From: Palsa-1033 sp963735455 | GTDB lineage: Bacteria > Chloroflexota > Limnocylindria > Limnocylindrales > CSP1-4 | DNA: 64,000 bases | NCBI GenBank assembly: GCA_963735455.1 | Contig: CAVTKZ010000002.1 | Location: 1,492,053-1,556,052 of the forward strand | Direction of reading: 5' to 3' | Part shown: piece by piece, positions 8,946-18,990 of the stretch | Position numbering within the stretch: the stretch's first letter is position 1 | How the letters are laid out: every line of letters begins with the position of its first letter | Program-made: the position numbers and the translations under genes | Notes under the pieces: generated by a model | What the model was told of the DNA's origin: nothing | What the model saw: the letters and a program-made list of their open reading frames with translations, nothing else | Database searches by the model: none

Positions 8946-9422
8946 GGGATCGCCGCCAGGTAGCGCTCCAGGCTCGGATCGGTGGCCGTCAGGCGGATCG
9001 TCCGCGGCTCGTCGCCCGAGCCGCTGAACTCGACCTCGAGGCGATCGGCAGGCAAGGCCGGGCCGAGCCGTTCGGCCCATTCGACGAGGGTCACCCCGCC
9101 CTCCTGGCGCTCGTCGATCAGGCCGCCGGCGAGCGCGTCGGCGGCGTCCTCGAGGCGGTACAGGTCGAGGTGGAAGAGGGGCAGCCGGCCGACGTATTCG
9201 GCCATCAGGACGTAGCTCGGCGAGTTGATCGTGGCGGTCACCCCCAGGCCCTGGCCCGAAGCCCTTGGCGAACTGGGTCTTGCCGGCCCCCAGCTCGCCG
9301 TGCAGGGCGACCAGGTCGCCCGGCCGGGCGGCGCTGGCGAGGGCCGCGGCGATGGCCCGGGTGGCCTCCGGTGAATCCGAGCGAATCAGGCGGACGAGCA
9401 GGCGCGGCTGGATGGCGGACAT
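8942..9422 (-). CDS. tsaE: tRNA t6A37 biosynthesis ATPase TsaE (one apparent frameshift)
   Basis: TsaE is the small P-loop ATPase that resets the TsaD-TsaB complex. It starts with ATG at 9422 (MSAIQPRLLVRL). The Walker A is GELGAGKTQFAKG; the protein continues in another frame with TATINSPSYVLMAEY, LFHLDLYRLED and EWAERLGP. Removing one G from the run at about 9255-9257 joins the two parts as FGQGLGVTATINSP, giving about 159 aa, a normal length. The break fits the insertion-error pattern seen across the window. The gene starts 37 nt after the stop of the unknown gene upstream. Confidence 0.88.
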
Positions 9423-9459
9423 GGCCCGAGGGTACCCGAACCGTCGCGGGCCGGTCCGC

Positions 9460-10494
9460 TCAGCTGAAGCGTTCGAGATCGGCCAGCGGGACGATCGCCA
9501 GCGAGCCGTCGTCGAGCTCGATCGTGGCCGCATCGAGCTGGACGCCGGCGGCGAAGCGCCGCCGGCCGGCCGATGCCTGCCAGCGGCCCTCCCGCCCGGC
9601 CAGCTCGCCGTGGCGGATCCGGACCCAGCCGTCGGCCAGCTCCGGTGCGCTCGAGGGGCGGATCCACGACGAGCAGCGGCGGATCGGAGACGATCCCGAC
9701 CTCGCGACCCTCGAGCGATTCGAAGAGGCGCACGAGCGGGCTGGCAATCGGCCGCCGGAAGGTGCCGTCGAGGACCAGGACGGCGAACGGGGCGATCGCC
9801 TGCAGGCTGGCCCGCTGGCGGGCCTCCGAGGCGACCAGGTCGCGCAGGTCCTTGCCGGCCAGGCCGGGCACCACGATCCCCCGGACGCCCATCGCCCGGG
9901 CCCGGCTGATCGTCTCCGAGTCGAGCCGGCCGCCGACGACCAGGATCGAGCCGGCCCGGCCGACGTCGAGGCTGCCGCGCAGGCCGGCCTCGCCGGTCAC
10001 CAGCTCCAGCCGGCCGCGGCTCGGCCCGCCGGCGGCGAACGCGCCGGGCACGCCGTAGCCCGCCAGGGAGATCGCCGATCCCCCGCCCGGCGACCACTTC
10101 GCGGACGATCCCGGCGGCCGGCGCCTCGAGGATCTCGATGTGCTCGCCGCTGATGACCTGCCAGCGGCCGGCCTCGGCCAGCAGGACCTCGCCGGCCGAC
10201 GTCCGCGGCCGGCGCCGGCGGAGCATCACCCCCGATTCGTGGCCGTCGCCCGCCCACCAGTCGCCCGGGGCCAGGCCGGCGGCCGCTATCGCCCTCGTCG
10301 GGCACCGTCGGCGGCCCGGCCTCGAGGCGCGGATCGCGCCGCCGCTCGGCCAGGCCCAGGCCGGCCGTCACCGGATCGCCGGCGCCGACCAGGATCCGGT
10401 CGCCCGGGATTCAGCTCGAACCAGGTCGTCGGGGCCGAGGACGACGAGGGGCCGGCTGGGGATCGGCGCGGTGGCCGGCGGCCGGCTCAGACAT
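9460..10494 (-). CDS. Unknown protein downstream of the MutL-like gene (several frameshifts)
   Basis: I do not recognise a named family. The start is ATG at 10494, overlapping the MutL-like stop by 8 nt. Reading through about six single-base insertions (near 10460, 10410-10425, 10290, 10075 and 9656) gives about 340 aa. The order is: an N-terminal part with VELNPGDRILVGAGDPVT; a middle part with HIEILEAPAAGIVREVVAG, which looks like a beta-barrel/sandwich-hybrid repeat; a Rossmann-like stretch SILVVGGRLDSETISRARAM then GIVVPGLAGKDLRDLV; and a C-terminal part WVRIRHGELAGREGRWQ reminiscent of KOW-type strands, ending LADLERFS. No signal peptide or clear membrane segment is seen. The coupling suggests it works with the MutL-like protein, but the function is unknown. 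Confidence 0.6.
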
Positions 10495-12088
10495 CGAGGC
10501 CCGGCCAGAGGGCCGCCTGCCAGGCACGCGAGCAGCGCCCGCCGACGCTCGAGCCGATCAGGCAGGTGGAGGGGCACGTCGCGCAGGTCGATCAGCAGGC
10601 CGCCCAGTCCGCCGCCGACCTCGATCCGGGCATGCTTCGCCCGCCGGCCCAGGTCGACCTGGTCACGGAAGCGGAACTCGGCGATCCCCAGCTGGCCCGG
10701 CGGCAGGTCGATCAGCTGGAGGCCGCCGGGCAGCAGGTCGACCTCGCTGGTGCCGGTCTCGCCATGGATCACCAGCCGGCCGGCGCTCTTGCCCGCCCGC
10801 AGGCCGGCCGGCGTGACGACCGTGCCCAGCGGCACGAGGAGGTCCTCGGCCAGCTCGGCCAGAAGGGTCTGGCGCTCGAAGCGGTCGGCGAGGGTGCCCG
10901 AGCGGAGCCAGCAGCCGGGCGTGGTCCCAGGCCAGCTGGCTGGCGCCCGGCCGGCGGACCAGGTCGGCCAGGGCCAGGGCGATCGCCGGGCCAGGCGCCA
11001 CCGCCCAGGCCCCGCCGGCGACGACGATCAGGTCCGGCGCCGGCAGGTCGCCGATCTCGGGCGTCGCCTCGACCAGCCGGCTCAGGGCGGCCCGGGCGGC
11101 GGCGTAGCGGACGACCGCACCCGCCCCGTATGCCTCGCCCCACGGCGTCAGGCGCAGCTCGCGCAGGCGGTCGCGCATCCGGTGCCGGTCGAGCGGGATC
11201 GAAGACCAGGCCAGGACGCCGTCGACGAGGGCATCGTCGGGCTCGCCGGCCGGGGCGAGGGCGGCCGCGCCGACGTAGGCCGGCGGGCACCTCCAGGCCG
11301 TCCGGGCCGGCCAGCGCCCGGGTCCCGCCGGCGCAAGCCCGATCTCGACCAGCTCGATCCGCCGGTCGAGGATCGCGGCCAGGTCGACGACCGAGCGAAC
11401 GATCGCGTGGCGGCCGTCGGCCGAATCCGGGCTGGATCGCGTCGAGCAGCCGGCGCAGGCCGGATCCGGGCGGGTCGCCGGCCGTGGCCGCCGGGCCATA
11501 CGGTGGCGGGGCGCCGTCGCGATCCGTGGCGAAGCGCCCGGCTTCGGTCCGCAGCAGCCCGGCCAGGACGACCGGACGGGCCGGCTCCCGGCCGGCCAGG
11601 GCGGCGCCCAGGGTCGCCAGGCTGCTGATCGCCGGGCGGGGATCGAGGGCCGCCGATTCGCCGGCGGCCAGCAGGACGGCGGCGACGTCGCGCTCCAGGG
11701 CCAGGCGGGTCATCGCCACCGGCTCGGAGAGCTCGAGGCTGAGCCCGGTTGCCCGCCAGCCCGCGGTCGCCGCGAGCCGCTCGGCGGCGGCCCGCTCGCG
11801 CTCGCTCGTGGCCAGGACTACCAGGCGGGGCAGGTCGGCCGTCCGGGCAACCAGGCGGGGCACGTCGGCGGGATCCGTCGATCCGAGGCCGAGCTCGGCG
11901 TACAGGGCGGGATCGCCCGCGGCCAGGCGGCCCGCGATCCGGGCAAGGAGGGCTTCGAGGTCCTGGCCGCTCGGCGCGGATTCGGCGGCCAGCAGGCGCT
12001 GCCGGCCATTGACCCGCCCGAAGAGGGCCGCGGAGGAGGTGGCCGTCCCGAGGTCGAGCGCGAAGGTGGCGCGCTGGTCGGTCGTCAC
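10487..12088 (-). CDS. MutL-like ASKHA ATPase (glutamate mutase accessory-protein family; frameshifts)
   Basis: It resembles the MutL/GlmL family, an ASKHA-fold protein linked to reactivation of B12-dependent glutamate mutase. The start is GTG at 12088, with the phosphate-binding motif FALDLGTATSSAALFG. Frame changes near 11430, 11330, 11285, 10898 and 10529 must be bridged. The pieces join through LLDAIQPDSADGRHAIVRS, DLIVVAGGAWAV, VPLGTVVTPAGLRAGK and DLRDVPLHLPDRLERRR to end ALWPGLDV, about 533 aa. No glutamate mutase gene (mutS/mutE type) is in the window, so the substrate may be a different B12 enzyme or something else. The assignment is from remembered family resemblance. Confidence 0.65.
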
Positions 12089-12167
12089 CCGCCCATGCTA
12101 CCCGGCCGAGCCGCCAGCGGTGTCCGGATGCACCGCGGCCGATCGGCCCGGGCCGGCCCGGGCGGGC

Positions 12168-12458
12168 TCAGGCGTCGAGGGAGTCGTCCTCGTCCCACTC
12201 CTCGAGGCGTTCGATCAGCTGCTCGATCCCGATGTCGTCGGCCAGCAGCTCGGTGGCCGAGCTGACCTCGCCGCCGAACAGCCCGTGAAGGGTGGGATCG
12301 AAGAACAGCATCGCGTTGCTGCCCAGCGGGCGATACGGCCGGCTGGCGTTCAGGAAGTAGACCGCCGGCGCCGCCAGGCCACGCAGGTGGATCTCGCGGG
12401 CGACCCGGTCGACCAGCTCGTCGCGCTGCTCCTCGGTCCGCTCCGGCGGGAGCATCAT
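12168..12458 (-). CDS. Small uncharacterised protein (96 aa)
   Basis: I do not recognise the family. The ATG at 12458 overlaps the macro-domain gene stop as ATGA. The predicted protein is 96 aa and acidic at the C-terminus (LEEWDEDDSLDA). Its core PAVYFLNASRPYRPLGSNAM followed by LFFDPTLHGLFGG looks like a compact folded domain, flanked by helices rich in Glu/Arg (EEQRDELVDRVAREIHLRGL). There are no Cys, signal peptide or membrane segment. About 80 nt separate it from the MutL-like gene. Confidence 0.7.
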   Translation of the reverse strand: MMLPPERTEEQRDELVDRVAREIHLRGLAAPAVYFLNASRPYRPLGSNAMLFFDPTLHGLFGGEVSSATELLADDIGIEQLIERLEEWDEDDSLDA

Positions 12459-13001
12459 CGGACGCCGCCCCTCTCGAGGGCCCCCTGCTGGCGCGTCTCC
12501 TCGCCGTGGAGGGCGGCCTGGAAGGCAGCGTAGGCCGCTGCGCCCCGCAGAGCGAAGGTCACCACCTCGACCGAGGGCGAGCGGGGCAGCTCGGCGCGGA
12601 CGGTGGCCAGGGTGATCTGGGCGGCCTCGTCGATCGGGTAGCCACCGACGCCCGTGCCCAGGGCCGGGAAGGCGATCGTCGCGGACGTCGTTCTCGCGGG
12701 CCCGGGCCATGGCGTTCTCGACGGCGCTCCGGATGGCGAAGGCGCTGGTCCGTCGATCGCGGTCGAGGGAGACGGCATGGATCACCAGCCGGGCCGCCAG
12801 CCGGCCGGCCGGGGTGACCACGGCCTCGCCCAGGCCGATCGGTCCCTGGCGCACGGCCGCGAACTCGATGGCGTCACCGCCGGCCCGCTTGATCGCGCCG
12901 CCGACGCCGGTCGCCATCCACAGGCTGGGGTTCGCCGGGTTCACGATGGCGTCCACTTCCAGGTCGCAGATGTCCCCGTTCCAGAGCTGAATCCGAGCCA
13001 C
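12455..13001 (-). CDS. Macro-domain protein (ADP-ribose binding/hydrolase type; one frameshift)
   Basis: Macro domains bind ADP-ribose or O-acetyl-ADP-ribose, and many remove ADP-ribose from proteins or nucleic acids. GTG at 13001 has a GGAGG Shine-Dalgarno 4 nt upstream. The protein reads RIQLWNGDICDLEVDAIVNP, PANPSLWMATGVGGAI, then after a frame change near 12685 FPALGTGVGGYPIDEAA. The first (DAIVNPAN) and second (GTGVGGYP) ligand loops are both present. It is about 181 aa, a stand-alone macro protein. It overlaps the apparent 3' end of alr and couples to the small unknown gene. Confidence 0.82.
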
Positions 13002-14274
13002 GATTCCTCCACCCCGCGAGCGTTCGAACACCCAGCGGTACCAGCCCGGCATGGTACACCCGGGGCAATCGGCGGGACATCGCCGTAACCACTTCCCACG
13101 AGATCGTGGTGCGGGCCCGCGCCACCTCGAGGGCCGAGATCTGCTCGTCGCCCTGTTCCCCGATCAGCACGAACTCGTCGTCCACCGTGACCGCGGGCCC
13201 GGGCAGGTCGGTCACGTCGGCCATCACCGCGTCCATCGCGACCGTGCCCACCAGGGGCACTCGCCGGCCGCGGACGAGGGCCTCGGCCCGGTTCGAGCTG
13301 GCCCGCGCCCAGCCGTCGCCGTAGCCCAGGGGCAGGGTCGCGATCCGGCTGGGGCGGCTGGTGGTGAACGACGGGCCGTAGCTGATCCCGCTGCCCGCCG
13401 GCAGGTCGAGGACCCGGATCGGCCGGGCGTGGAGCGACAGCACCGGCCGCAGCGCCGCCGCGACGGAGCCCCGCTCGGCATCCGCGGGGAGGTCGTCCGG
13501 CGGCAGGCCGTACAAGGCCAGCCCGATCCGGACGCCATCGAGGAGGGGGCTGCTGCCGGCCAGCAGGCCGCCGCTCGCCGCCAGGTGACGGCGCGGGACC
13601 CGGACCAGGTCCGTCCCGAGCAGCTCGATCGCCGAGCCCAACCGGAGGGCCTGTCCGGCGGACCGGCCGCGATCCGCGGGCGCCTGCAGATGCGACCACA
13701 GGCCGGCCAGGCGGACTCCCGGCGAACGCTCGATCCGGGCGCTGACCGTGGCCAGCGCCTCGGCCGGGATGCCGCCCCGCCCGAGGCCGGTCTCCAGCTC
13801 GAGATGGAGCTCCAGCTGGTGCGGAGCGCGGCGCCGGCCGCCGGCCCGGGCAGCGCTGCGGGCCGTCTCGATCGCGGCCAGGGTCCGCTCGAGGAGGACC
13901 TCGTCGCCGACGGTCACCGCGATCCGGCGCCGGCCGGCCTCGGCGGCGTGCTCGGCAGGCACCGCGAAGACGACCAGGATCGGCAGCTTGAGGCCGGCCT
14001 CGCGCAGCTCGACCGCCTCGTCGAAGGTCGCCACGGCGATTCCGTCGGGCGGCCGGGGGGCCGCCTCGAGGGCCCGCCCGATCGGCACGGCTCCATGGCC
14101 GTAGGCGTCGGCCTTGAGGACCACGTCCAGGCGGGTGGCCGCCGGCAGGGCCGCCCGGAGGACGGCCAGGTTGGCCGCCAGGCGGCCGAGGTCGATCTCG
14201 AGCCAGGCCGTGCGCGGCAGGCCGGCGATCGTGGCCGGCGGCAGGCGGCCGGCGGCGGGCTCCCCTGGGCTCAG
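12874..14274 (-). CDS. alr: Alanine racemase (apparent CTG start; 3' end overlaps macro gene)
   Basis: Alr is a PLP enzyme interconverting L- and D-alanine for peptidoglycan. The PLP lysine is in VLKADAYGHGAVP and the catalytic Tyr in SGISYGPSFTTS; GYGDGWARA and GTVAMDAVMADVT also match. The essential N-terminal strand AWLEIDLGRLAANLAVLR lies upstream of the first GTG (14124). In that frame no ATG, GTG or TTG precedes it, but a CTG at 14274 overlaps the nnrD stop as CTGA, like the other couplings here. The normal family end is near residue 395 (RLPRVYHAG), yet no stop occurs in this frame until 12874, giving about 466 aa with a low-complexity Arg/Gly tail over the macro gene. Confidence 0.85.
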   Translation of the reverse strand: MSPGEPAAGRLPPATIAGLPRTAWLEIDLGRLAANLAVLRAALPAATRLDVVLKADAYGHGAVPIGRALEAAPRPPDGIAVATFDEAVELREAGLKLPILVVFAVPAEHAAEAGRRRIAVTVGDEVLLERTLAAIETARSAARAGGRRRAPHQLELHLELETGLGRGGIPAEALATVSARIERSPGVRLAGLWSHLQAPADRGRSAGQALRLGSAIELLGTDLVRVPRRHLAASGGLLAGSSPLLDGVRIGLALYGLPPDDLPADAERGSVAAALRPVLSLHARPIRVLDLPAGSGISYGPSFTTSRPSRIATLPLGYGDGWARASSNRAEALVRGRRVPLVGTVAMDAVMADVTDLPGPAVTVDDEFVLIGEQGDEQISALEVARARTTISWEVVTAMSRRLPRVYHAGLVPLGVRTLAGWRNRGSDSALERGHLRPGSGRHREPGEPQPVDGDRRRRRDQAGRR

Positions 14275-15260
14275 CTCGAGCTCCCCGCCGGGCGGACGCC
14301 GAAGCCGAGCTTGCGCTCGGCCGTCCGGCGCGCCCGGGTGGCGGCCAGCCGCTTGCGGGCCAGGGCGATCTCGACGGGCAGGTCGGAGGCGAGCAGGCCG
14401 GCGTCGCCCAGCCGGTCACGGATCGACTCGCCGGCCGTGCCGTGCAGGAAGACCCCCAGCCGGGCGGCGGCATACGGCTCCAGGTGCTGGGCCAGGAGGG
14501 CCCCGATCGTGCCGCTCAGGACATCGCCCGTGCCGCCGCTGGCCATGGCCGGGTTCTCGAACGTCGCCCGGGCCAGCCGGCCGTCGGGCGCGGCGATGAC
14601 GGTCCGGGCGCCTTTCAGGACCACGACCTGGCCCCAGCGCCGGGCGGCATCGGTCGCGGCGACGGCCCGCGCGTCGTCGTCGCCGAGGAGGTCGCCGTCG
14701 GCATCGGCGGCGACGCCGCTGGCCGCCCGGAGGCGGGCGAACTCGCCGGTGTGGGGGGTCAGGACGCAGCTCCGCCGGACGGCCAGCCACCACTCGTCGA
14801 CGGCCGCCAGCGAGCGCAGCGCCTCGGCGTCGACGACGGCCGGCGGGGTGCCCGGCTCATCGACGGCCAGCAGGCCGCGAATCAGCTCGACCGTCGTCAG
14901 GCCGGGACGAAGGCCCGGCCCGACAACGAGCGCGTCGTGCTCATGGTCCAGGATCCGGGCCAGGGCATCGTCGGGCTCGACCTCCTCGACATCGTCCTCG
15001 GGCAGGGCCATCGTGGTCGCCTCGACGACCTTGGTCGCGAACAGGGGCTGGAGCGACTCGGGCACGGCCAGGGCGACCAGGCCGGCGCCCGACCGGCCGG
15101 CGGCCAGGCACACGAGGAGGGCCGAGCCGGCGTAGTCGAGGGAGCCGGCGATCACCAGCAGGCGGCCGAAGCTGCCCTTGTGGCCGCGGACCGGACGGTC
15201 GGGCAGGAGCGCCCCGGCAGTGGCGTCGTTGAGCTCCTCGATCGGGCCGACCTCAGCCAT
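14271..15260 (-). CDS. nnrD: ADP-dependent NAD(P)H-hydrate dehydratase (YjeF C-terminal domain only)
   Basis: It repairs hydrated NADH/NADPH by ADP-driven dehydration. It is 329 aa from the ATG at 15260, which overlaps the acpS stop by 8 nt. The ribokinase-like CARKD domain covers the whole protein: GHKGSFGRLLVIAGS, VLTPHTGEFARL and the active-site NPAMASGGTGDVLSG. The N-terminal epimerase domain (NnrE) of the usual fused Nnr protein is absent. An in-frame extension upstream is only the acpS shadow. The epimerase would have to be elsewhere in the genome. Confidence 0.9.
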   Translation of the reverse strand: MAEVGPIEELNDATAGALLPDRPVRGHKGSFGRLLVIAGSLDYAGSALLVCLAAGRSGAGLVALAVPESLQPLFATKVVEATTMALPEDDVEEVEPDDALARILDHEHDALVVGPGLRPGLTTVELIRGLLAVDEPGTPPAVVDAEALRSLAAVDEWWLAVRRSCVLTPHTGEFARLRAASGVAADADGDLLGDDDARAVAATDAARRWGQVVVLKGARTVIAAPDGRLARATFENPAMASGGTGDVLSGTIGALLAQHLEPYAAARLGVFLHGTAGESIRDRLGDAGLLASDLPVEIALARKRLAATRARRTAERKLGFGVRPAGSSS

Positions 15261-15768
15261 CGCGCTGGTCCGCTGCCTGGATCGCCCGGAGGCGATCCAT
15301 CCGGGCCAGGATCCGCCGCTCGCGGTCGTCCAGGCGGGCCTCGATGTCGGGCGGGAAGACGTACCGGCCCGCGACGGTTCGCAGCCCGAAGGCGATCGCC
15401 ACGGCGTAGTCGGACTCATGGCTGATCGAGACCGCGATCCGGCCCATCCCGAGCTGCTCGGCGCGCTGGGCGGCCCGGCCGTGAAGGCGGACGGCGGGCT
15501 GGCCGGTGGGCAGCCGCTCGATCTCGATCTCACGCCAGCCGATGCCCCGCACGCCGAGCCCGAGGACCTTGCTGACCGCCTCCTTGGCCGCCCAGCGGCC
15601 GGCCATCGTCTCGGGCCGGCCCCGGACGTAGGCCTGCTCGGCCGGGGTCAGGACCCGGTTCGTGAAGCGCTCGCCAAAGCGGGCCAGCGAGGCCCGGATC
15701 CGCTCGATCCGGATGATGTCGATCCCGAGCTCGGTCGTCCCGTCGGGGACCGCCGGGATCGTGGCCAT
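15253..15768 (-). CDS. acpS: Holo-[acyl-carrier-protein] synthase AcpS
   Basis: AcpS transfers phosphopantetheine from CoA to acyl carrier protein. Motifs are LGIDIIRIERI (metal-binding Asp), FTNRVLTPAEQAYV, RWAAKEAVSKVLGLG and VSISHESDYAVAIA. It is 171 aa against about 120-130 for typical AcpS; the extra 45 C-terminal residues (FPPDIEARLDDRERRILARM) look helical and basic. The gene begins 2 nt after the glmS stop and overlaps nnrD. The acpS-nnr-alr order is common in Gram-positive bacteria. Confidence 0.92.
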   Translation of the reverse strand: MATIPAVPDGTTELGIDIIRIERIRASLARFGERFTNRVLTPAEQAYVRGRPETMAGRWAAKEAVSKVLGLGVRGIGWREIEIERLPTGQPAVRLHGRAAQRAEQLGMGRIAVSISHESDYAVAIAFGLRTVAGRYVFPPDIEARLDDRERRILARMDRLRAIQAADQRDG

Positions 15769-15770
15769 CG

Positions 15771-17600
<1,830 letters not shown>

Positions 17601-17656
17601 GCTGGTTGAGTTCTCCGTCGCGTTGCTGGCCCGGTCCGACCGGTGCCGGAGGCGGG

Positions 17657-18988
17657 TTAGTTTAGGCGCTCCCCGGCGAGGGTCGAGATCTCGTCGGCCA
17701 GCTCGGCCACGAGTCCCGCGTCGGGACCTTCGATCATCACGCGCAGGGCGGGCTCGGTGCCTGACGGCCGGACGAGGATCCGGCCTCCGGCCCCGAGCCG
17801 GTCCGACGCCGATGCTATCGCCCGGCGAAGGATGGGATCACCCTCCCATTGGTCCTTGTGACGAACGCGGACCGCTCGCTGCTCCTGTGGGAAGAGGGGA
17901 ATTTCGGCGGCCAGCTCGTCGACGCTGCGGGCGGCCCGGCTGAGCACGCTGAGGAGCTCCAGGCCGGTGGCCAGCCCGTCGCCCGACGAGCCGTGGTCGA
18001 GGACGATCACGTGGCCGCTCTTCTCGCCGCCCAGGCTGGCGTCGTTGACCAGCATTCCCTCGAGGATGTACTTGTCGCCGACGGGCGTCCGGACCACCTG
18101 GCCGCCGGCGGCCCCGACCGCCGCCTCCAGCCCGCCGTTGGACAGGACCGTGACCACCACGATCCCGTTGCGCAGGGCGCCCCGGCGCTGGCGGTCAAGG
18201 GCGATCAGGCCGATCAGCTGGTCGCCGTCCACGACGCGCCCGTGGCGGTCGACCACGACCAGCCGGTCGGCGTCGCCGTCGAGGGCGAAGCCCAGGTCGG
18301 CGCCCCGTTCGGCGACCGCTCGGCCGAGCGCCGCGGGCGCCGTCGCCCCGCAGTTGACGTTGATGTTGACCCCGTCCGGGGCGTTGTAGATCACCTCGAC
18401 CTGGGCCCCGGTGGCGGCCAGGATCTCGGGCGCGAAGACGCCGCCCGAGCCGTTGGCGCAGTCGAGGACGATCCGCAGGTCGGTCTGGATCGTGCGGGCC
18501 AGGGCCAACCGGTGGGTCCGATAGCGTTCGAGCAGGCCCGGCGCGGCCTCCACCCGGCCGATCCCCTCGTTGCGCGGGCCGACCAGCTCCTCCGCCCGCC
18601 AGATCAGGGCTTCGAGGGCATCCTCGCGGTCATCGTCGAGCTTCATCCCCCGGGCGTCGAGGACCTTCAGGCCGTTGTCCTCGGCCGGGTTGTGGGAGGC
18701 CGAGACCATGATCCCGGCCCCGAAGTCGCCGCTCCCGGCCAGGAACGCCAGAGCGGGCGTGGGCAGGGTTCCCGCCAGCTTGACGTCGGCGCCCAGGCTG
18801 GCCGCGCCGGCCGCGATCGCGGCCACGAACATCCCGCCCGAGCGACGGGTGTCCTGGCCGATCACCAGGGCTCCCCCGTCGGCCAGCAGCTCGTGGGCGG
18901 TGGCCCGGCCCAGGCCGTAGGCCAAGGTCGGCTTGAGGTCGACGTTGGCGATCCCCCGGATGCCGTCGGTGCCGAACAGGCGGGCCAT
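17657..18988 (-). CDS. glmM: Phosphoglucosamine mutase GlmM
   Basis: GlmM converts GlcN-6-P to GlcN-1-P. It is 443 aa, full length. It starts MARLFGTDGIRGIANVDL and has the phosphoserine loop VSASHNPAEDNG, the metal loop ALDGDADRLVVVD, GGEKSGHVIV and the C-terminal VRPSGTEPALRVM. It follows cdaR with a 2-nt gap. The cdaA-cdaR-glmM order is the classic one of Firmicutes, where GlmM and CdaR modulate CdaA activity. Confidence 0.97.
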   Translation of the reverse strand: MARLFGTDGIRGIANVDLKPTLAYGLGRATAHELLADGGALVIGQDTRRSGGMFVAAIAAGAASLGADVKLAGTLPTPALAFLAGSGDFGAGIMVSASHNPAEDNGLKVLDARGMKLDDDREDALEALIWRAEELVGPRNEGIGRVEAAPGLLERYRTHRLALARTIQTDLRIVLDCANGSGGVFAPEILAATGAQVEVIYNAPDGVNINVNCGATAPAALGRAVAERGADLGFALDGDADRLVVVDRHGRVVDGDQLIGLIALDRQRRGALRNGIVVVTVLSNGGLEAAVGAAGGQVVRTPVGDKYILEGMLVNDASLGGEKSGHVIVLDHGSSGDGLATGLELLSVLSRAARSVDELAAEIPLFPQEQRAVRVRHKDQWEGDPILRRAIASASDRLGAGGRILVRPSGTEPALRVMIEGPDAGLVAELADEISTLAGERLN

Positions 18989-18990
18989 GG

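Noticed and set aside
9460..12088. The MutL-like and following gene as true pseudogenes
   Set aside because: They carry many frame breaks, but each is a one-base insertion of the same type as those in rpoB, rpoC and fusA, and the protein sequence stays conserved-looking throughout. Sequence error is simpler.
17601..17656. A glmS ribozyme or riboswitch before glmS
   Set aside because: Only 56 nt separate glmM and glmS, too short for the glmS ribozyme, and no matching structure is seen.
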